Assembly (NCBI RefSeq): GCF_900455735.1 | Contig: NZ_UAUI01000022.1 | Location: 558,001 to 622,000 of the forward strand | DNA length: 64,000 bases | Reading direction: 5' to 3' | Source of the DNA: Rhodococcus wratislaviensis | GTDB lineage: Bacteria > Actinomycetota > Actinomycetes > Mycobacteriales > Mycobacteriaceae | The notes under the pieces: generated by a model | Databases searched by the model: none | Told to the model about the DNA's origin: nothing | Seen by the model: only the letters and a program-made list of their open reading frames with translations | Made by a program: the position numbers and the translations under genes | Shown: one piece after another, positions 1 to 11,761 of the stretch | Layout: each line of letters opens with the position of its first letter | Position numbering within the stretch: the first letter of the stretch is position 1

Positions 1-60
1 GATTGCCGTCGCACCGAAAACCACCGCCTGGCGCAACCGCGACAGTTCCTTTAACTGCAT
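1..60 (-). CDS. N-terminal fragment of an unidentified, probably iron-regulated protein
   Basis: Only the first 20 codons lie inside the window. They read MQLKELSRLRQAVVFGATAI, a short basic segment running into a hydrophobic stretch, as in a signal peptide or first membrane helix. The ATG at 58-60 is preceded by GGAG six bases upstream, and an IdeR-type box lies about 45 bases upstream. The gene follows the NRPS gene on the same strand. A ferric-siderophore binding lipoprotein or an exporter would fit that position, but the fragment is too short to assign a family. Confidence 0.45.
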   Translation of the reverse strand, partial: MQLKELSRLRQAVVFGATAI

Positions 61-104
61 GACCCACTCCGCATCTCGAATTGCCGGACAGTTGCCCGGG
101 CTCG

Positions 105-123
105 GTTGGTTAGGCTATCCGAA
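105..123. promoter_or_regulatory. IdeR/DmdR iron box
   Basis: The 19 bases match the actinobacterial iron-box consensus TTAGGTTAGGCTAACCTAA at about 15 of 19 positions, with an intact GGTTAGGCTA core. The box lies between the stop of the NRPS gene and the start of the next gene on the minus strand, so it should repress that gene when ferrous iron is plentiful. Assignment is by eye against the known consensus. Confidence 0.7.
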
Positions 124-164
124 CCAGCCATCCTCGCCAATACCTACGATTTACCAACTCTTGG

Positions 165-3100
165 TCACTGGAATTCGAGCTCGAATTCGTCGATCTCCGA
201 CTGGTCCAGTTCGCCCAGAGTGAGATCCGACGGCGTGTACCCGCCCGCGGTCTCCAGACCTGCGTGCCCGGCGAGTGCCGTCAGCGCCGCGACCCAGCCG
301 TGGGCCAGCTCGGTGACGACCGCCTCCGACAGCACGGACGGGCTGTACCCCCAGGTGGCACGCAGCACCGGGCCTTCCTCCGACTCCTCCGTCAGCGCAC
401 CGATCTCCAGGGCATGGCTGACGGGCATGGCCACGTCGGTGGCCCCACCGAGCGCGGCCCCTTCCGGTGCCGTCGACCAGTCCCCGCCGTCGGTCTCACC
501 GAGCGTGAATCGACCCAGGTAGTTGAACCCGATCTCGGGCGCCACCGAACCTCCGGCCACCACCGGCCCGTCGGCGCGCAGATACTTCAGCATGCCGAAT
601 CCGATTCCACTGTCCGGTATCTCGCGCAGCTGTTCCTTGATCCGTTTGAGGGCGTCACCGGCCGCGGCGCCGCCGGCGTACGCATCGTCGAGGTCGATCC
701 CCTGCGCGTCCAGGAGCACCGGGTACAGGGTGGTGAACCAGCCGACGGTGCGGGCGAGATCCGCACCGGGGACGGCCTGCTCCTCGCGTCCGTGGCCCTC
801 GAGATCGACCGGGACGGCACCGCCGCCGTGCCGGGCGGCGGTCAACGCGAGCGCCGTGAGCAACACGTCGTCGACCTTCGCGTGGAAGCGTTCCGGCACC
901 GTCGTCAGGAGCGCCTCGGTCACCGAGGAGGGCACCTCCACCCGGATCCGATCAGTCGCGTCGATGGTGTCGCGCCGCGGATCGAGTGGGCCGGACGCGA
1001 GCCGGACCCGGTGGGCGCCGCCGGCGGTCGCACGCTGCCACAACGGCAGTTCCCCGGCGCGGTCCGCGGCCTGCTCGGCGAGCCCTGTCGACCACAGCCG
1101 GAACGGCGTGCCCGCCCGGGCAATCGGTTCACCCGCGCAGGCCGCCGCGAGGTCCGGCACCAGGATGCGCCACGACACCCCGTCCACCACCAGGTGGTGC
1201 ACCACCATCAGGACCCGGCCGTCGGCGCCGCTGCCCGCGTCGAAGAACACCACGCGCACCATGGCCCCGGATTCGGGATCGACAGCAGCGTATGCACTTT
1301 CGGTGACATGCGCGACGACACGCTCCCGCTCGGCGGATCCGAGGCCCCCGATGTCCACGTGCGAGACGACGTCGGCTGCCCGGACGGCACCGACCGGGGG
1401 CACTTCGAATTCCGTGCCGTCGAATCGGGCCCGCAACATGTCGTGGACGTCGAGCACGCGCTGCACCGCGCGTTCCAGGGCCTCCGCTGTCAGGCCCACC
1501 GGCGCGGTCAGCAGCCGGGACTGCGCGAACCGGGTGTACCGTCCGCCCCGCTCGAGCAGGTCGTGCACGATCGGGGTGGCCGGAATCCGTCCCGCCGCAG
1601 ACGCTTCCAGCTCGGCCTCGTCCACCTCGCCGGCGTCGATCTCCAGCACCCGCACGAGGCCGGCGACGGTCTTGTGCTCGAACACGTCCCGCGCGGTGAA
1701 CCGCAATCCGGCAGCCCGTGCCTTCGACACCAGCTGGATGGAGACGATGCTGTCGCCGCCGAGCACGAAGAAGTCGTCGTCGGGGCCGACCGTGTCGAGC
1801 CGCAGGATCTCCGCGACGACCGCGCACAGCCGGCGCTCGAGATCCGTGGCGGCTTCCCGCGACGTGCCGAGCGCCGAGAAGTCCGGCGCCGGGAGCGCCT
1901 TCCGGTCCACCTTGCCGTTCGGGGTCACCGGCAGCGCGTCGAGCAGGACGGTCGCGGCGGGCACCATGTAGTCGGGCAGCGCGGCCGCGACGTGCGCGCG
2001 CAACGCGTCCGCGTCGAGGCCCGTCCCCACCGCATACGCCACGAGGCGTTTCCGTCCGGGATCGTCCTCACGGGCCACGACCACCGCGGCATCCACCCCC
2101 GCACACCGGGCGAGGACCTGCTCGATCTCACCGAGTTCGACGCGGAATCCGCGAATCTTCACCTGGTCGTCGGCGCGGCCCACGTACTCGAGGGTTCGGT
2201 CCGCCGACCACCGCACCAGATCGCCCGTCCGGTACAGGCGTTCACCCGGCGCACCGTACGGGTCGGCCACGTAGCGCGACGCGCTCAGCCCGGGACGCCG
2301 GAGATAGCCGCGGGTCACGCCCGGACCCCCGACGTACAGTTCGCCCGCCACTCCGGGCGGCACCGCACGCATTCGCCGATCCAGGACATATCCGCGCGCA
2401 CCGGCGACGGGTGTGCCGATGGTCGGCCGGGCGCCCGGCAGGATGTCCGCGACCGCGGCGTCGACCGTTGCCTCGGTGGGGCCGTACATGTTTCGCGAGC
2501 GGATCCCGTCCGCCGCTGCGTCGCCGAGCGCCGTCCACAGATCCGCGGGGACGGCTTCGCCGCCGACGGCGAGAACGCTGGGACGGTGATGGGCCGCGTC
2601 GATCAGCCCGTCCGCGAGGAGTTCGCTCATGAGAAGCGGCACACAGTCCACCGCGTCGATACGGTGACGCCGAACGTAGTCGACGATGCCCGCCGAGTCC
2701 GCGAGCAGTTCCGACTCCAACAGGTGGAGAGTGTGACCACCGAGCATCGACAGCAGCGGATCGACCGACGAGTCGAAGGCCAGCGAATAGGTGAGCAGCA
2801 CGCGCAGTCGCTCGACCGACGCGTCCCCGACGGTGCGTTCGCGCTGCGTGGCGAGCAGCGCCGCGACACCGCGGTGCGGGACGACGACGCCCTTCGGCTG
2901 CCCGGTCGAACCCGACGTGTAGATCAGGTATGCGGCGTTGTCCGGCGTGGTGTCACCACCGCGTTCGTGCGGCGCGATCGGTGCGTCGGTTACCTCGGCC
3001 GCCGCCGACCACGCATCGAACGTCGACTGGTCGAGCACGAGTGCGGGTTTCGCGTCGCCTCGCATGTACGCGAGCCGCTCGGCCGGGTAGTCGGGATCGA

Positions 3101-6100
3101 GTGGCAGATAGGCGCCGCCCGCCTTCCAGACGGCAAGGATCGAGACGATCACCGGGATCCCGCGGGGAAGCATCAACGCGACCACGGACTCCGGTCCGAC
3201 GCCGCGGCCGACCAGGTGTCGTGCGATCCGGTTGGCGTGCGCATCCAGCTCCGCAAACGTCAGTTCGCGGTCCCCGCCGACGAGGGCGGGAGCGTCCGGC
3301 GTGCGTTCCACCTGGCGGGCGAACAGCACGTCGAGGGTGACGGCGTCGTCCTCGATGTCCGCTGCCGCGGCCGGGCTCCCCCGGCGAAGCCACGACCGCT
3401 CCTGCTCGGACAGCAGTTCCACCGCGGATACCCGGACACCCGGATCCGCGGCGAGCGCCTCGAACACGCGGACGGTGCGCGCAGCGAGAGCGTCGGCGGT
3501 GGCGGCGTCGAACAGGTCGCGGGCGTAATCGACACGCACGCGCATCGATCCGTCCGGCTCGTCGATCACGTCGAAGGTCAGGTCGAACATCGCCGTGTCG
3601 TTCGAGACGAACGACACCTCCGGCGAGAACTCCTCGAACAGGCTGACCGGCGGCGGCGCCTGGTGCTGCACGAGCACCTGGAACAGCGGGTGCCGGGCGG
3701 CGCTGCGCTCCGGGTTGACGGCCTCCACCAGACGGTCGAACGACACGTCCTGATGCGCGTAGGCCGCCAGGTCCGTCGCCCGGACGCGTCCGAGCAACTC
3801 GGCGAGCGTCGGGTCGCCCGACAGGTCTGTGCGCAGTACCACCATGTTGACGAAGAACCCGACCAGTTCGTCGAGTTCCGTGCTCGGCCTGCCTGCGGTC
3901 GGTGTCCCGATCGGGATGTCCTCGCCCGCACCGCTGCCCGACAGCGCCACCGCGACGGCGGTGTGCACGAGCATGAACATCGTCGCACCCGCATCACGGG
4001 CACGGCCTCGCAGCGCGGTGACGGTCTCCAGCGCGAGGGTGCGCTCCACGTGTGCGCCCGCGAACGTCGCGACCGCGGCGCGGCGACGGTCGACGGGCAG
4101 TGTCAGCTCCTCGGGCAGACCGGCCAGCCGCTCGGTCCAGTACCCGATCTGCCGGGCGCACAGACTGTCCGGGTCGGACGGGTCGCCGAGCAGGTTTCGC
4201 TGCCACACCGCGAAGTCGGCGTACTGGACCGGCAGCGGTTCCGGCCGGGCCGTCCGCCGCCCGGTGCGCGCCTCGTAGGCCGCACCCAGGTCGCGCAACA
4301 GGATCGGGGTGGACAGTTCGTCACTCGCGATGTGGTGCACGAGAAGCAGCAGCACCGATTCCTCCGCCGACACGCGGAACAGCCGCAGCCGAATCGGGAT
4401 CTCCGTCTCGAGGTCGAAGCCGTGACGGGCGGCGGCCACGAGCCGTTCGTCGAGTTCGGCCGCAGTCACGTTCTCCACGACCAGCGGCGCGGCGATGTCG
4501 GCCAGCACGCGCTGGCGGCCCACTCCGTCGATGTCCGTCAGGACGGTGCGCAGCGTCTCGTGCCGGGCGAGGACGTCGGCGAGTGCACCGCGCAGGGCGG
4601 TCTCGTCGACGGCGCCGTGCAACCGCATCGTCACGGGGACGTTGTAGGTGGGACCGGGTCCTTCCAGCAGGAACTGGAACCACAGCCGCTGCTGCCCGAA
4701 GGACAGGGGCATCGTCTCGGTGCGTGCCACGGGCAGCAGCGGGGCGCGACCCGGGCCGTCCACGCCCCGGGCACACTGTGCGGCCATCGCCACGACGGTC
4801 GGGTTGTCGAACACGGTGCGGATACTCAGTTCCACACCGAGCCGGTCCCGGGCCCGCGCGATCACCTTCGCCGCGGACAGCGAGTGCCCACCGAGCAGGA
4901 AGAAGTCGTCGTCGATGCCGATCGACGGGATGCCCAGCACCTCCGCGACGATGTCGCACAGTCCGGCCTCGAGCTCGGTGGACGGCGGCCGGGACGTGAC
5001 CAGCGATCCGAAGTCGGGGTCCGGCAGGGCTTTCCGGTCCAGTTTGCCGTTGGACGTGAGCGGCAGCGCATCGAGGACGGTGAACGCGGCGGGCACCATG
5101 TAGGCGGGCAGCCACTGGCCGACCTGCGCCCGCGCCGCCGCGACGTCGAATGCCGCGGCCTCCGAGTCCTCGTCGACCAGCAGGTACGCGACGAGTTGTG
5201 ACACTCCGCTGCTGTCGGTGCGGGCCACCGCGACAGCGCGCGTCACCCCCGGCAGCCGGGTCAGCGCGGACTCGACCTCGCCGAGTTCCACCCGGAATCC
5301 GCGGATCTTCACCTGGTTGTCGCCGCGCCCGCGGTACACGATCTGCGCGGAGTCCCCCTCCGCATCGGGCACCCACCGGACGACGTCGCCGGTTCGGTAC
5401 ATGCGGGACTCCCCGCCCGGGAACGGATTTGCCACGAACCGTCCCGCCGTGAGTCCGGGAGCACCGAGGTAGCCGCGCACGACGCCCGGTCCGGTGACGT
5501 AGAGTTCGCCGTCCACACCCGGCGGTACCGGGGCGAGGCTGTGGTCCAGCACGTAGGCGCGGAGATTGGCGACGGGCCGCCCGATCACCGGTGTCGCGCT
5601 GTCGGCGACGGCGGCGACGAGAACGTCGACGGTGCCCTCGGTGGGGCCGTAGAAATTGAACGCCTCGCCGTGCCTGGTGCGCAGCTGCTCCCACAGCCGG
5701 TCGGTGACGGCGTCGCCGCCGAATCCCACGGTCGGCACGGTCCCTGCGGGGAACAGGTCTGCGTCGATCACCTGCTCGAGCTGCGACGGTGACAGTTCCA
5801 CGAAGTCCCAGCCCTCGGCGAGCGCCAGGACCGCGAGCTGATCCGGATCACGTTGCGTCACTTCGTCGACGATGCGCAGGGAGTGCCCGCCCAGCATCCA
5901 CAGATGCGGACCCCAGGAGGCGTCGAACGAGAACGACCACACGTGACCGACGCGCATCCGGGTCTTTCCCGCCGCCGCGCAGGCCCGGGAGAAGACGTGG
6001 TGGCGGTGACTGTGGAACAGGTTCACCGCGCCGCGGTGCGGCACCTCCACCCCCTTCGGCCGCCCGGTCGAACCCGACGTGTGGATGATGTACGCGGTGT

Positions 6101-7973
6101 CGAGGTCGTGCACCCGGCGTCCACGTTCGACGTCGGACACCCGGTCGCCCGGAAGCGCGGCCAGCGTGGCGATCAGGGTGGCGTCGTCCAGCGCCACCGG
6201 CTCGGACAGCCCTGCCGCCGCGGCGATCTCGGCGATGCGCGCGGTGGCGTCGCCGCCGGTGAGGATGCACCACGGCTCCGTCTCCCCGAGGACGTGACCG
6301 AGGCGCTCGGCCGGATGGTCGGGGTCGAGGGGGATGCACGTCGCGCCCGCTTCGAGTGCCGCGAACAGGGCCACGATCGTGTCGACCGACCGCGGCAGCG
6401 CGACGGCCACCCGGCGATGCCGGCCCAGCCCGTGCGACAGCAGGTGCCGGGCCAGCCGGCCGACCCGCGCTTCCAGTTCGCCGTACGTGAGCGTGGTGCT
6501 CGCGTCGATGACGGCGGGTGCGTCCGGGTCACGGTCGACGACGGCGTGGAACAGGTCGACGAGCGTCAGGCCCGGCGGTACCGGTAGGTCGGAGGCATTC
6601 CAGTCGTGCAGCACCCGCTGCAGTTCCGCCTCGGAGAGGATCGGGAGGCGGGCCAGCGGGATCGCGGGTCCGGCACCGTCCGGAAGGTCGGCCACGGCCG
6701 CGAAGAGCCGTTGCAGGCGTTCGGCGTGCGTGTCGAGGTCGGCCTCGGTGAACGTGTCGGCATCGGCGTCGACCCAGACCTCGAGACCACCGACGGCATC
6801 GAGTGGCCGCACCGTCACCATGAAGTCCTGCAACGGCCCGCGCGCCACCGAGTGCACCCCACCGCGAATGTCGCCGAACAGCAGCCGATCTCCGAACGGT
6901 TTGACGTTGATCGACGGCCCGATCACACCGCGGGAACCCGCGGGAAGCCGCAGGTCACGCTGAATGTCCTCGCCGCGGTACCGGTAGTGGGACCGGCAGT
7001 CGGCCACTGCCGAGCGGACGTCCCCGATCAGATCGCCGAGGGTGTGCGCGGCCGTCGGCTGCAACCGCAGCGGAACGACATTCACCGCGGACATGGGCAC
7101 GCCCATCGACGCGCTGCCGAGACGGTTCATCACCGGGAAGCCGATGGTGAGGCCGGAACGGCCGGTGGCGGCCCGCAGGTACGCGCCGACGGTCGCGGTG
7201 ACCACGTCACCCCAGCTGGCCGACAGCGCTTTGCCGACCGCGCTGAGTCCGCGCTGCTGGTCGGCGGTGAGCGTCCATCGCGCGGCGCGGGACCGGCGGG
7301 CGATCCCCCCGGACACGTCGTCCGGGTCGGCGCTCTCCCCACCGAGGAGGACGGCCTCGTCGACGTCGGCCAGGTAGCCGGACCAGAATTCGCGGTCGGT
7401 GAGGAACTCGGGGGTGTCGCGGTAGTCGAGTTCCTCCTGCACGACCGGCCCGACCGGGGTGAACTTCGACGCCGGCACGTCGGCGCCGCGAATGTCGGCG
7501 GTGTAGCGCTCGGCGATCCGCCGGGTGAAGAGGCCGAATCCGTACGCGTCGATCACCAGGTGGTGGACGCAGAGGTAGACGATCACCCAGTCGTCGGCGA
7601 GAACGAGCAGGGCGGCACGCACACACGGGTCGGCGAGCGGGTCGATGACTCCGGCGACGTCGTCGGCCATCCACTGCTGCGCGGCGGCCCACGGATCCTC
7701 GGAGTGGCTCAGATCGACGCGCCCGGGCTCGGCGAGCGGGCGGGCTCCCGGATACTGGAGCACCGTTCCGTCGGATTCCACTCCGAACCCGGCGGTGAGA
7801 ACCTCCGCGTCGTCTGCGGCGCCGCGAACTGCACGGGCAGCAGCGGCCAGGTCGACGGATCCCCGCAGTTCGATGCACTCCGCCGTGTTGAACACGGGGT
7901 TGTCCGGGGTCAACTGCTGGGCGAACCATACGCCCGACTGGGCACGTGTCAAGGGCACTGCTGCGGTCGACAT
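165..7973 (-). CDS. Non-ribosomal peptide synthetase, C-A-T-C-A-T-E (siderophore)
   Basis: This is a 2602-residue NRPS with two modules. Condensation domain 1 (about 1-440) has HHLVIDA. Adenylation domain 1 (about 468-980) has [11 protein letters not shown]. Carrier 1 has its LGGHSL serine near 1029. Condensation 2 has HHIASDE near 1214. Adenylation 2 (about 1540-2025) has [11 protein letters not shown]. Carrier 2 has LGGDSI near 2074, and an epimerase domain carries [10 protein letters not shown] near 2260. Opening with a condensation domain fits acceptance of an acyl starter, here presumably 2,3-dihydroxybenzoate from the divergent genes. Hand-aligned specificity codes are D-A-G-E-G-G-F-V-D and D-S-D-D-A-G-M-V-D. 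The acidic residue at position 278 in both suggests basic amino acids (inference). There is no thioesterase, so a further module or release enzyme must lie elsewhere. The ATG at 7973 has AGAGGA upstream and begins right before the first condensation domain. Confidence 0.93.
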   Translation of the reverse strand: MSTAAVPLTRAQSGVWFAQQLTPDNPVFNTAECIELRGSVDLAAAARAVRGAADDAEVLTAGFGVESDGTVLQYPGARPLAEPGRVDLSHSEDPWAAAQQWMADDVAGVIDPLADPCVRAALLVLADDWVIVYLCVHHLVIDAYGFGLFTRRIAERYTADIRGADVPASKFTPVGPVVQEELDYRDTPEFLTDREFWSGYLADVDEAVLLGGESADPDDVSGGIARRSRAARWTLTADQQRGLSAVGKALSASWGDVVTATVGAYLRAATGRSGLTIGFPVMNRLGSASMGVPMSAVNVVPLRLQPTAAHTLGDLIGDVRSAVADCRSHYRYRGEDIQRDLRLPAGSRGVIGPSINVKPFGDRLLFGDIRGGVHSVARGPLQDFMVTVRPLDAVGGLEVWVDADADTFTEADLDTHAERLQRLFAAVADLPDGAGPAIPLARLPILSEAELQRVLHDWNASDLPVPPGLTLVDLFHAVVDRDPDAPAVIDASTTLTYGELEARVGRLARHLLSHGLGRHRRVAVALPRSVDTIVALFAALEAGATCIPLDPDHPAERLGHVLGETEPWCILTGGDATARIAEIAAAAGLSEPVALDDATLIATLAALPGDRVSDVERGRRVHDLDTAYIIHTSGSTGRPKGVEVPHRGAVNLFHSHRHHVFSRACAAAGKTRMRVGHVWSFSFDASWGPHLWMLGGHSLRIVDEVTQRDPDQLAVLALAEGWDFVELSPSQLEQVIDADLFPAGTVPTVGFGGDAVTDRLWEQLRTRHGEAFNFYGPTEGTVDVLVAAVADSATPVIGRPVANLRAYVLDHSLAPVPPGVDGELYVTGPGVVRGYLGAPGLTAGRFVANPFPGGESRMYRTGDVVRWVPDAEGDSAQIVYRGRGDNQVKIRGFRVELGEVESALTRLPGVTRAVAVARTDSSGVSQLVAYLLVDEDSEAAAFDVAAARAQVGQWLPAYMVPAAFTVLDALPLTSNGKLDRKALPDPDFGSLVTSRPPSTELEAGLCDIVAEVLGIPSIGIDDDFFLLGGHSLSAAKVIARARDRLGVELSIRTVFDNPTVVAMAAQCARGVDGPGRAPLLPVARTETMPLSFGQQRLWFQFLLEGPGPTYNVPVTMRLHGAVDETALRGALADVLARHETLRTVLTDIDGVGRQRVLADIAAPLVVENVTAAELDERLVAAARHGFDLETEIPIRLRLFRVSAEESVLLLLVHHIASDELSTPILLRDLGAAYEARTGRRTARPEPLPVQYADFAVWQRNLLGDPSDPDSLCARQIGYWTERLAGLPEELTLPVDRRRAAVATFAGAHVERTLALETVTALRGRARDAGATMFMLVHTAVAVALSGSGAGEDIPIGTPTAGRPSTELDELVGFFVNMVVLRTDLSGDPTLAELLGRVRATDLAAYAHQDVSFDRLVEAVNPERSAARHPLFQVLVQHQAPPPVSLFEEFSPEVSFVSNDTAMFDLTFDVIDEPDGSMRVRVDYARDLFDAATADALAARTVRVFEALAADPGVRVSAVELLSEQERSWLRRGSPAAAADIEDDAVTLDVLFARQVERTPDAPALVGGDRELTFAELDAHANRIARHLVGRGVGPESVVALMLPRGIPVIVSILAVWKAGGAYLPLDPDYPAERLAYMRGDAKPALVLDQSTFDAWSAAAEVTDAPIAPHERGGDTTPDNAAYLIYTSGSTGQPKGVVVPHRGVAALLATQRERTVGDASVERLRVLLTYSLAFDSSVDPLLSMLGGHTLHLLESELLADSAGIVDYVRRHRIDAVDCVPLLMSELLADGLIDAAHHRPSVLAVGGEAVPADLWTALGDAAADGIRSRNMYGPTEATVDAAVADILPGARPTIGTPVAGARGYVLDRRMRAVPPGVAGELYVGGPGVTRGYLRRPGLSASRYVADPYGAPGERLYRTGDLVRWSADRTLEYVGRADDQVKIRGFRVELGEIEQVLARCAGVDAAVVVAREDDPGRKRLVAYAVGTGLDADALRAHVAAALPDYMVPAATVLLDALPVTPNGKVDRKALPAPDFSALGTSREAATDLERRLCAVVAEILRLDTVGPDDDFFVLGGDSIVSIQLVSKARAAGLRFTARDVFEHKTVAGLVRVLEIDAGEVDEAELEASAAGRIPATPIVHDLLERGGRYTRFAQSRLLTAPVGLTAEALERAVQRVLDVHDMLRARFDGTEFEVPPVGAVRAADVVSHVDIGGLGSAERERVVAHVTESAYAAVDPESGAMVRVVFFDAGSGADGRVLMVVHHLVVDGVSWRILVPDLAAACAGEPIARAGTPFRLWSTGLAEQAADRAGELPLWQRATAGGAHRVRLASGPLDPRRDTIDATDRIRVEVPSSVTEALLTTVPERFHAKVDDVLLTALALTAARHGGGAVPVDLEGHGREEQAVPGADLARTVGWFTTLYPVLLDAQGIDLDDAYAGGAAAGDALKRIKEQLREIPDSGIGFGMLKYLRADGPVVAGGSVAPEIGFNYLGRFTLGETDGGDWSTAPEGAALGGATDVAMPVSHALEIGALTEESEEGPVLRATWGYSPSVLSEAVVTELAHGWVAALTALAGHAGLETAGGYTPSDLTLGELDQSEIDEFELEFQ

Positions 7974-8064
7974 GAATTGACATCCTCTTCTTGGTGACGA
8001 ATTCAACTGTCCGAATGGACATCACGGCCTGCGAAGCGAGCGCCGGGCGAGAGGGAACAATACC

Positions 8065-8083
8065 AAAGGTTAGCCTTACCGTA
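8065..8083. promoter_or_regulatory. IdeR/DmdR iron box in the divergent siderophore promoter
   Basis: AAAGGTTAGCCTTACCGTA matches about 13 of 19 positions of the iron-box consensus and keeps the AGGTTAG/TTACC halves. It is centred in the 180-base region between the divergent NRPS and isochorismate synthase genes, about 90 and 70 bases from the two start codons. One bound repressor could therefore silence both directions under iron-replete conditions. Confidence 0.72.
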
Positions 8084-8153
8084 TAAGGTCTGGGTCGCGG
8101 TGCCCCCACCGTGACGAGTGTCCGAGTTGTCCGTAATCGAGAGGTGATCACAC

Positions 8154-9296
8154 ATGGAATCGACGGCCGTTGCCGAGTCCGCAGAGACTTCGGCGGACCT
8201 CCCGCCGGGCGCGCCGTTCGTTCTCTCCCGCCCGCACGGCACCGTGATCGCCGACGGCATCCGCACCGGTTACGACTCCGCCCGCGACGCCGCCGCGGCC
8301 CTGCGGAGCGGCACCGCGACGTCGGTGGTCGGCGCGCTCGCCTTCGACCCGTCACATCCCGCCGCGCTGATCGCACCACAGACGCTGCGTCATCACCCGG
8401 GAAGCTGGACCCCTCGTCTGCAGACCCTTCCGCACGTGCGCGCCGGTGAGTCGATTCCCCCGGAGAACGAGCACATTTCCCGAGTCGCCGCCGCCATTCA
8501 CGTGCTGCGGGAACCCGAGGCCGCACTACACAAGGTGGTGCTCGCCCGATCGGTCGTCCTGCACGCCGACGAACCGCTGCATCCGCACGCACTACTCGCG
8601 CAACTGGTGGCGAACGACCTCGGCGGCAACGGCTTCAGCGTCGATCTGAGCGCCGCAGGCACCGGCTGGTCGGGACGGCACCTCGTCGGCTCGAGTCCCG
8701 AGGTGCTCATCCGCCGCCGCGGCGACACCGTGACCTGCCATCCTCTCGCCGGATCCGCTCCCCGGCACACCGATCCCGAGATCGACCGGCTGACTTCGGA
8801 AAACCTCGCGTCGTCGGAGAAGAACCTGCGCGAACACGCCCTCGTCGTCGAGGCACTGCGCGCGAGCCTCGAGCCGTTCTGCACCGAACTCGACATCCCC
8901 GACCGGCCCACCCTCACCAGCACACCGCAACTGTGGCATCTCGGCACGCCCGTGTCGGGACGGCTGCGGGACCGCTCGGTGACCGCACTGGACCTCGCCG
9001 TCGCCGTGCACCCGACCCCGGCCGTGTGCGGCACACCCACCGACGCCGCGCGTGCGCTGATCGGCGAACTCGAGGGCGACCGCGGCTTCTACGCCGGCGC
9101 CGTGGGCTGGGCCGACGCCGACGGTGACGGCGAATGGATGGTCACCATCCGGTGCGCGCAGATCGACGCCGACCGCACCACCGTCACGGCGTACGCCGGC
9201 GGCGGCATCGTCGCCGCATCCGAACCGGACGACGAACTCGCCGAGACCACAACCAAACTGGGCACCGTCCTCGCCGCGCTGGGACTCACCCGATGA
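8154..9296 (+). CDS. dhbC: Isochorismate synthase
   Basis: This 380-residue protein belongs to the chorismate-utilising (anthranilate synthase component I-like) family. It should convert chorismate to isochorismate, the first committed step to 2,3-dihydroxybenzoate. Diagnostic segments are HLVGSSPEVL, the PLAGSAPR loop, HPTPAVCGTP and GDRGFYAGAVGW near the C terminus, all typical of EntC/DhbC. Its stop overlaps the start of the next gene as ATGA, so translation is coupled. The divergent iron box upstream predicts iron repression. A salicylate-forming synthase is less likely, because a DHB dehydrogenase and an aryl-AMP ligase follow directly. Confidence 0.92.
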   Translation: MESTAVAESAETSADLPPGAPFVLSRPHGTVIADGIRTGYDSARDAAAALRSGTATSVVGALAFDPSHPAALIAPQTLRHHPGSWTPRLQTLPHVRAGESIPPENEHISRVAAAIHVLREPEAALHKVVLARSVVLHADEPLHPHALLAQLVANDLGGNGFSVDLSAAGTGWSGRHLVGSSPEVLIRRRGDTVTCHPLAGSAPRHTDPEIDRLTSENLASSEKNLREHALVVEALRASLEPFCTELDIPDRPTLTSTPQLWHLGTPVSGRLRDRSVTALDLAVAVHPTPAVCGTPTDAARALIGELEGDRGFYAGAVGWADADGDGEWMVTIRCAQIDADRTTVTAYAGGGIVAASEPDDELAETTTKLGTVLAALGLTR

Positions 9297-10063
9297 GCGG
9301 CACCACACTGGTCGTCGGGGCGGCCCAGGGCATCGGGCGGGCCACGGCCGTCACGCTGTCGCGATCCGGTCACCGCCTGGTACTGCTCGATCGTGACGCC
9401 GCCGGCCTCGCCGCCACCGCGGCACTGCTCGGCACCGCGCCGCTCGGCACCGCCGTCACCGACATCCGCGACACCGACGCCGTCACCGACACCGTCCGAC
9501 GGATCGAGGACGAGCACGGCCCCATCACCGCACTCGCACACGTGGCGGGTGTGCTCGAGACCGGTTCGGTGCTCGACGCCGACCCCGAGAGCTGGCAGCG
9601 CGTGTTCGACGTCAACGTCACCGGGCTCGTCAACGTGCTACGGGCGGTCGGCACCGGAATGCGCGAGCGTGCAGCCGGTTCCATCGTCGTGGTCGGTTCC
9701 AACGCCGCGGGAGTCCCCCGCACCGGCATGGGCGCGTACGGCGCGTCCAAGGCCGCCGTCTCGATGATCGTCCGGGTACTCGGCCTCGAACTGGCCGAAT
9801 ACGGTATCCGCGCCAACATCGTCGCCCCCGGCTCGACGGACACCGCCATGCAGCGTTCGCTGTGGTCGGACCCCGCCGACGACACCGGAGCGCGCGGAGC
9901 GATCGACGGCGACCTGGGCTCGTACAAGGTCGGAATCCCGCTGGGCCGCATCGCCGACGCCGCCGACATCGCGGACTCCGTCGAGTTCCTCCTGTCGGAG
10001 CGGGCGCGTCACATCACCATGCAGGCCCTCTACGTCGACGGCGGCGCTACCCTCCGAGCCTGA
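9293..10063 (+). CDS. dhbA: 2,3-dihydro-2,3-dihydroxybenzoate dehydrogenase
   Basis: A 256-residue short-chain dehydrogenase with an N-terminal NAD-binding motif ([10 protein letters not shown]), an active-site serine in VVVGSNAAG and the catalytic YGASK. In siderophore pathways this enzyme oxidises 2,3-dihydro-2,3-dihydroxybenzoate to 2,3-dihydroxybenzoate with NAD. The ATG at 9293 overlaps the preceding stop (ATGA). An in-frame extension upstream would only duplicate coding sequence of the synthase and is rejected. The sandwich position between isochorismate synthase and the AMP ligase identifies it as EntA/DhbA rather than a generic SDR. Confidence 0.9.
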   Translation: MSGTTLVVGAAQGIGRATAVTLSRSGHRLVLLDRDAAGLAATAALLGTAPLGTAVTDIRDTDAVTDTVRRIEDEHGPITALAHVAGVLETGSVLDADPESWQRVFDVNVTGLVNVLRAVGTGMRERAAGSIVVVGSNAAGVPRTGMGAYGASKAAVSMIVRVLGLELAEYGIRANIVAPGSTDTAMQRSLWSDPADDTGARGAIDGDLGSYKVGIPLGRIADAADIADSVEFLLSERARHITMQALYVDGGATLRA

Positions 10064-10098
10064 CGACCCGAACAGCCATGCCCGTGAAAGGACTTTCG

Positions 10099-11751
10099 AT
10101 GACCACGAGCGTTCGCGCTCCCCTGGAGACCACCACCGGCTACCCCGCCGCCCTCGCCGCACGCTACCGCGACGCCGGGTACTGGACGGACGAGACGTTC
10201 CAGCAGTTCCTGGGCGCCCGCGCCGAGCAATTCGGGGACGCGATCGCCGTGACCGGACCGGACGCGTCCGGGGCCGACCGCGCCCTCACCTACCGGGAAC
10301 TGTCCGACCGCGCCGACCGGCTCGCCGCCGGGCTGCAGTCGTCGGGGGTGCAGCCCGGCGACCGGGTCGTGGTGCAGTTGCCGAACATCGTCGAGTACGT
10401 CGAGGTGATCTTCGCGGTCTTCCGGCTCGGCGCACTGCCGGTGTTCGCGCTGCCCGCGCACCGCACCCAGGAGATCTCCTACTTCTGCAGCTTCACCGAC
10501 GCCGCGGCCTACGTCGTCACCGACACGCACGCCGGATTCGACTACCGCACCCTCGCCCGCGACGTGGTGTCCTCGGCCGAGAATCCGCCCCGGATCATCG
10601 TGGCCGGAGACGCGGAGGAGTTCACGTCACTCGACGAACTCCGGGCGGCGGAACCGATCTCGGACGGGCCGGCGGTGGGTCCGGAATCGGTGGCGTTCCT
10701 GCAGCTCTCGGGCGGAACCACCGGGGTGTCGAAGCTGATCCCGCGCACGCACACCGACTACCTGTACTCGGTGCGCGAATCGGACCGCATCTGCGGCATC
10801 GACGAGAGCACCCGCATGCTCGTCGTTCTGCCTGCGGCGCACAATTTTCCGATGAGCTCACCGGGCATCCTCGGCGTGCTGCACGCCGGTGGTCGCGTGG
10901 TGCTCGCGCCGGATCCGAGTCCCGACACCGCGTTCGCGCTCATCGAGAAGGAGGGCGTCACGATTGCGTCGCTGGTGCCGCCGCTCGCGTTGGCATGGCT
11001 GGCCGCCAGTGGTCGCACGGAACGCGACCTCTCGAGCCTCGAGGTGCTGCAGGTGGGCGGTGCCAAGTTCAGCGCCGAGGCCGCGAAGCGGGTGCGTCCC
11101 GAACTCGGGTGCACGCTGCAGCAGGTCTTCGGGATGGCGGAGGGACTGGTCAACTACACCCGGCTCGACGACCCGGAAGACACGATCGTCACCACCCAGG
11201 GCAGGCCGATCAGTCCCGACGACGAGGTCCGGGTCGTCGACGACCGGGGCGAGCCCGTCCCGAACGGCACGGCCGGTCATCTACTCACCCGCGGCCCTTA
11301 CACCATCCGCGGGTATTACCGGGCCCCCGAACACAATTCGACGGCATTCACCGAGGACGGCTTCTACCGCACCGGCGACATCGTCCGGCTCACGGACGAC
11401 GGCTACCTCGTCGTCGAGGGCCGCGCGAAGGATCAGATCAACCGCGGCGGCGAGAAGGTGGCTGCGGAAGAGGTCGAGAACCATCTGCTCGCACACCCCG
11501 CCGTCGCCGACGTCGCGGTGGTGTCGATGCCCGACCCGTATCTCGGCGAGCGGAGTTGCGCGTTCGTCGTGGTCCAGGGTGAGCAGCCGAAGGCCGTCGA
11601 ACTCAAGAAGTTCGTCCGCGGCCGCGGACTCGCCGACTACAAGGTGCCGGACAAGGTGGTGTTCGTCGACGAGTTCCCGGTCACCGGTGTCGGCAAGATC
11701 AGCAAGTCCGACCTGCGCCGGGCACTGGAGAAGACCTTTGTGACTTCGTAA
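10099..11751 (+). CDS. dhbE: 2,3-dihydroxybenzoate-AMP ligase
   Basis: A 550-residue stand-alone adenylating enzyme of the ANL family. Visible motifs are the P-loop [11 protein letters not shown], the aryl-acid pocket segment [11 protein letters not shown] (the asparagine typical of DHB and salicylate ligases), FGMAEGL, the YRTGD loop and the C-terminal lysine in VGKISKSDL. It activates 2,3-dihydroxybenzoate and loads it on an aryl carrier protein. That partner, usually the C-terminal domain of isochorismatase (EntB/DhbB), is not encoded here. The gene starts 35 bases after the dehydrogenase and ends 10 bases before the convergent ABC permease. Confidence 0.93.
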   Translation: MTTSVRAPLETTTGYPAALAARYRDAGYWTDETFQQFLGARAEQFGDAIAVTGPDASGADRALTYRELSDRADRLAAGLQSSGVQPGDRVVVQLPNIVEYVEVIFAVFRLGALPVFALPAHRTQEISYFCSFTDAAAYVVTDTHAGFDYRTLARDVVSSAENPPRIIVAGDAEEFTSLDELRAAEPISDGPAVGPESVAFLQLSGGTTGVSKLIPRTHTDYLYSVRESDRICGIDESTRMLVVLPAAHNFPMSSPGILGVLHAGGRVVLAPDPSPDTAFALIEKEGVTIASLVPPLALAWLAASGRTERDLSSLEVLQVGGAKFSAEAAKRVRPELGCTLQQVFGMAEGLVNYTRLDDPEDTIVTTQGRPISPDDEVRVVDDRGEPVPNGTAGHLLTRGPYTIRGYYRAPEHNSTAFTEDGFYRTGDIVRLTDDGYLVVEGRAKDQINRGGEKVAAEEVENHLLAHPAVADVAVVSMPDPYLGERSCAFVVVQGEQPKAVELKKFVRGRGLADYKVPDKVVFVDEFPVTGVGKISKSDLRRALEKTFVTS

Positions 11752-11761
11752 CTCGACCCGG

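Noticed and set aside
264-5201. A 1645-codon open frame antisense to the NRPS gene
   Set aside because: High-GC codon bias leaves the opposite strand open. The translation is low in hydrophobic cores, rich in Arg/Gly/Pro/His, and shows no domain, while the other strand has continuous NRPS motifs.
165-11751. Naming the product as rhodochelin, heterobactin or rhodobactin
   Set aside because: The missing modules and uncertain adenylation codes do not allow a match; rhodochelin contains threonine, and neither code looks threonine-like.
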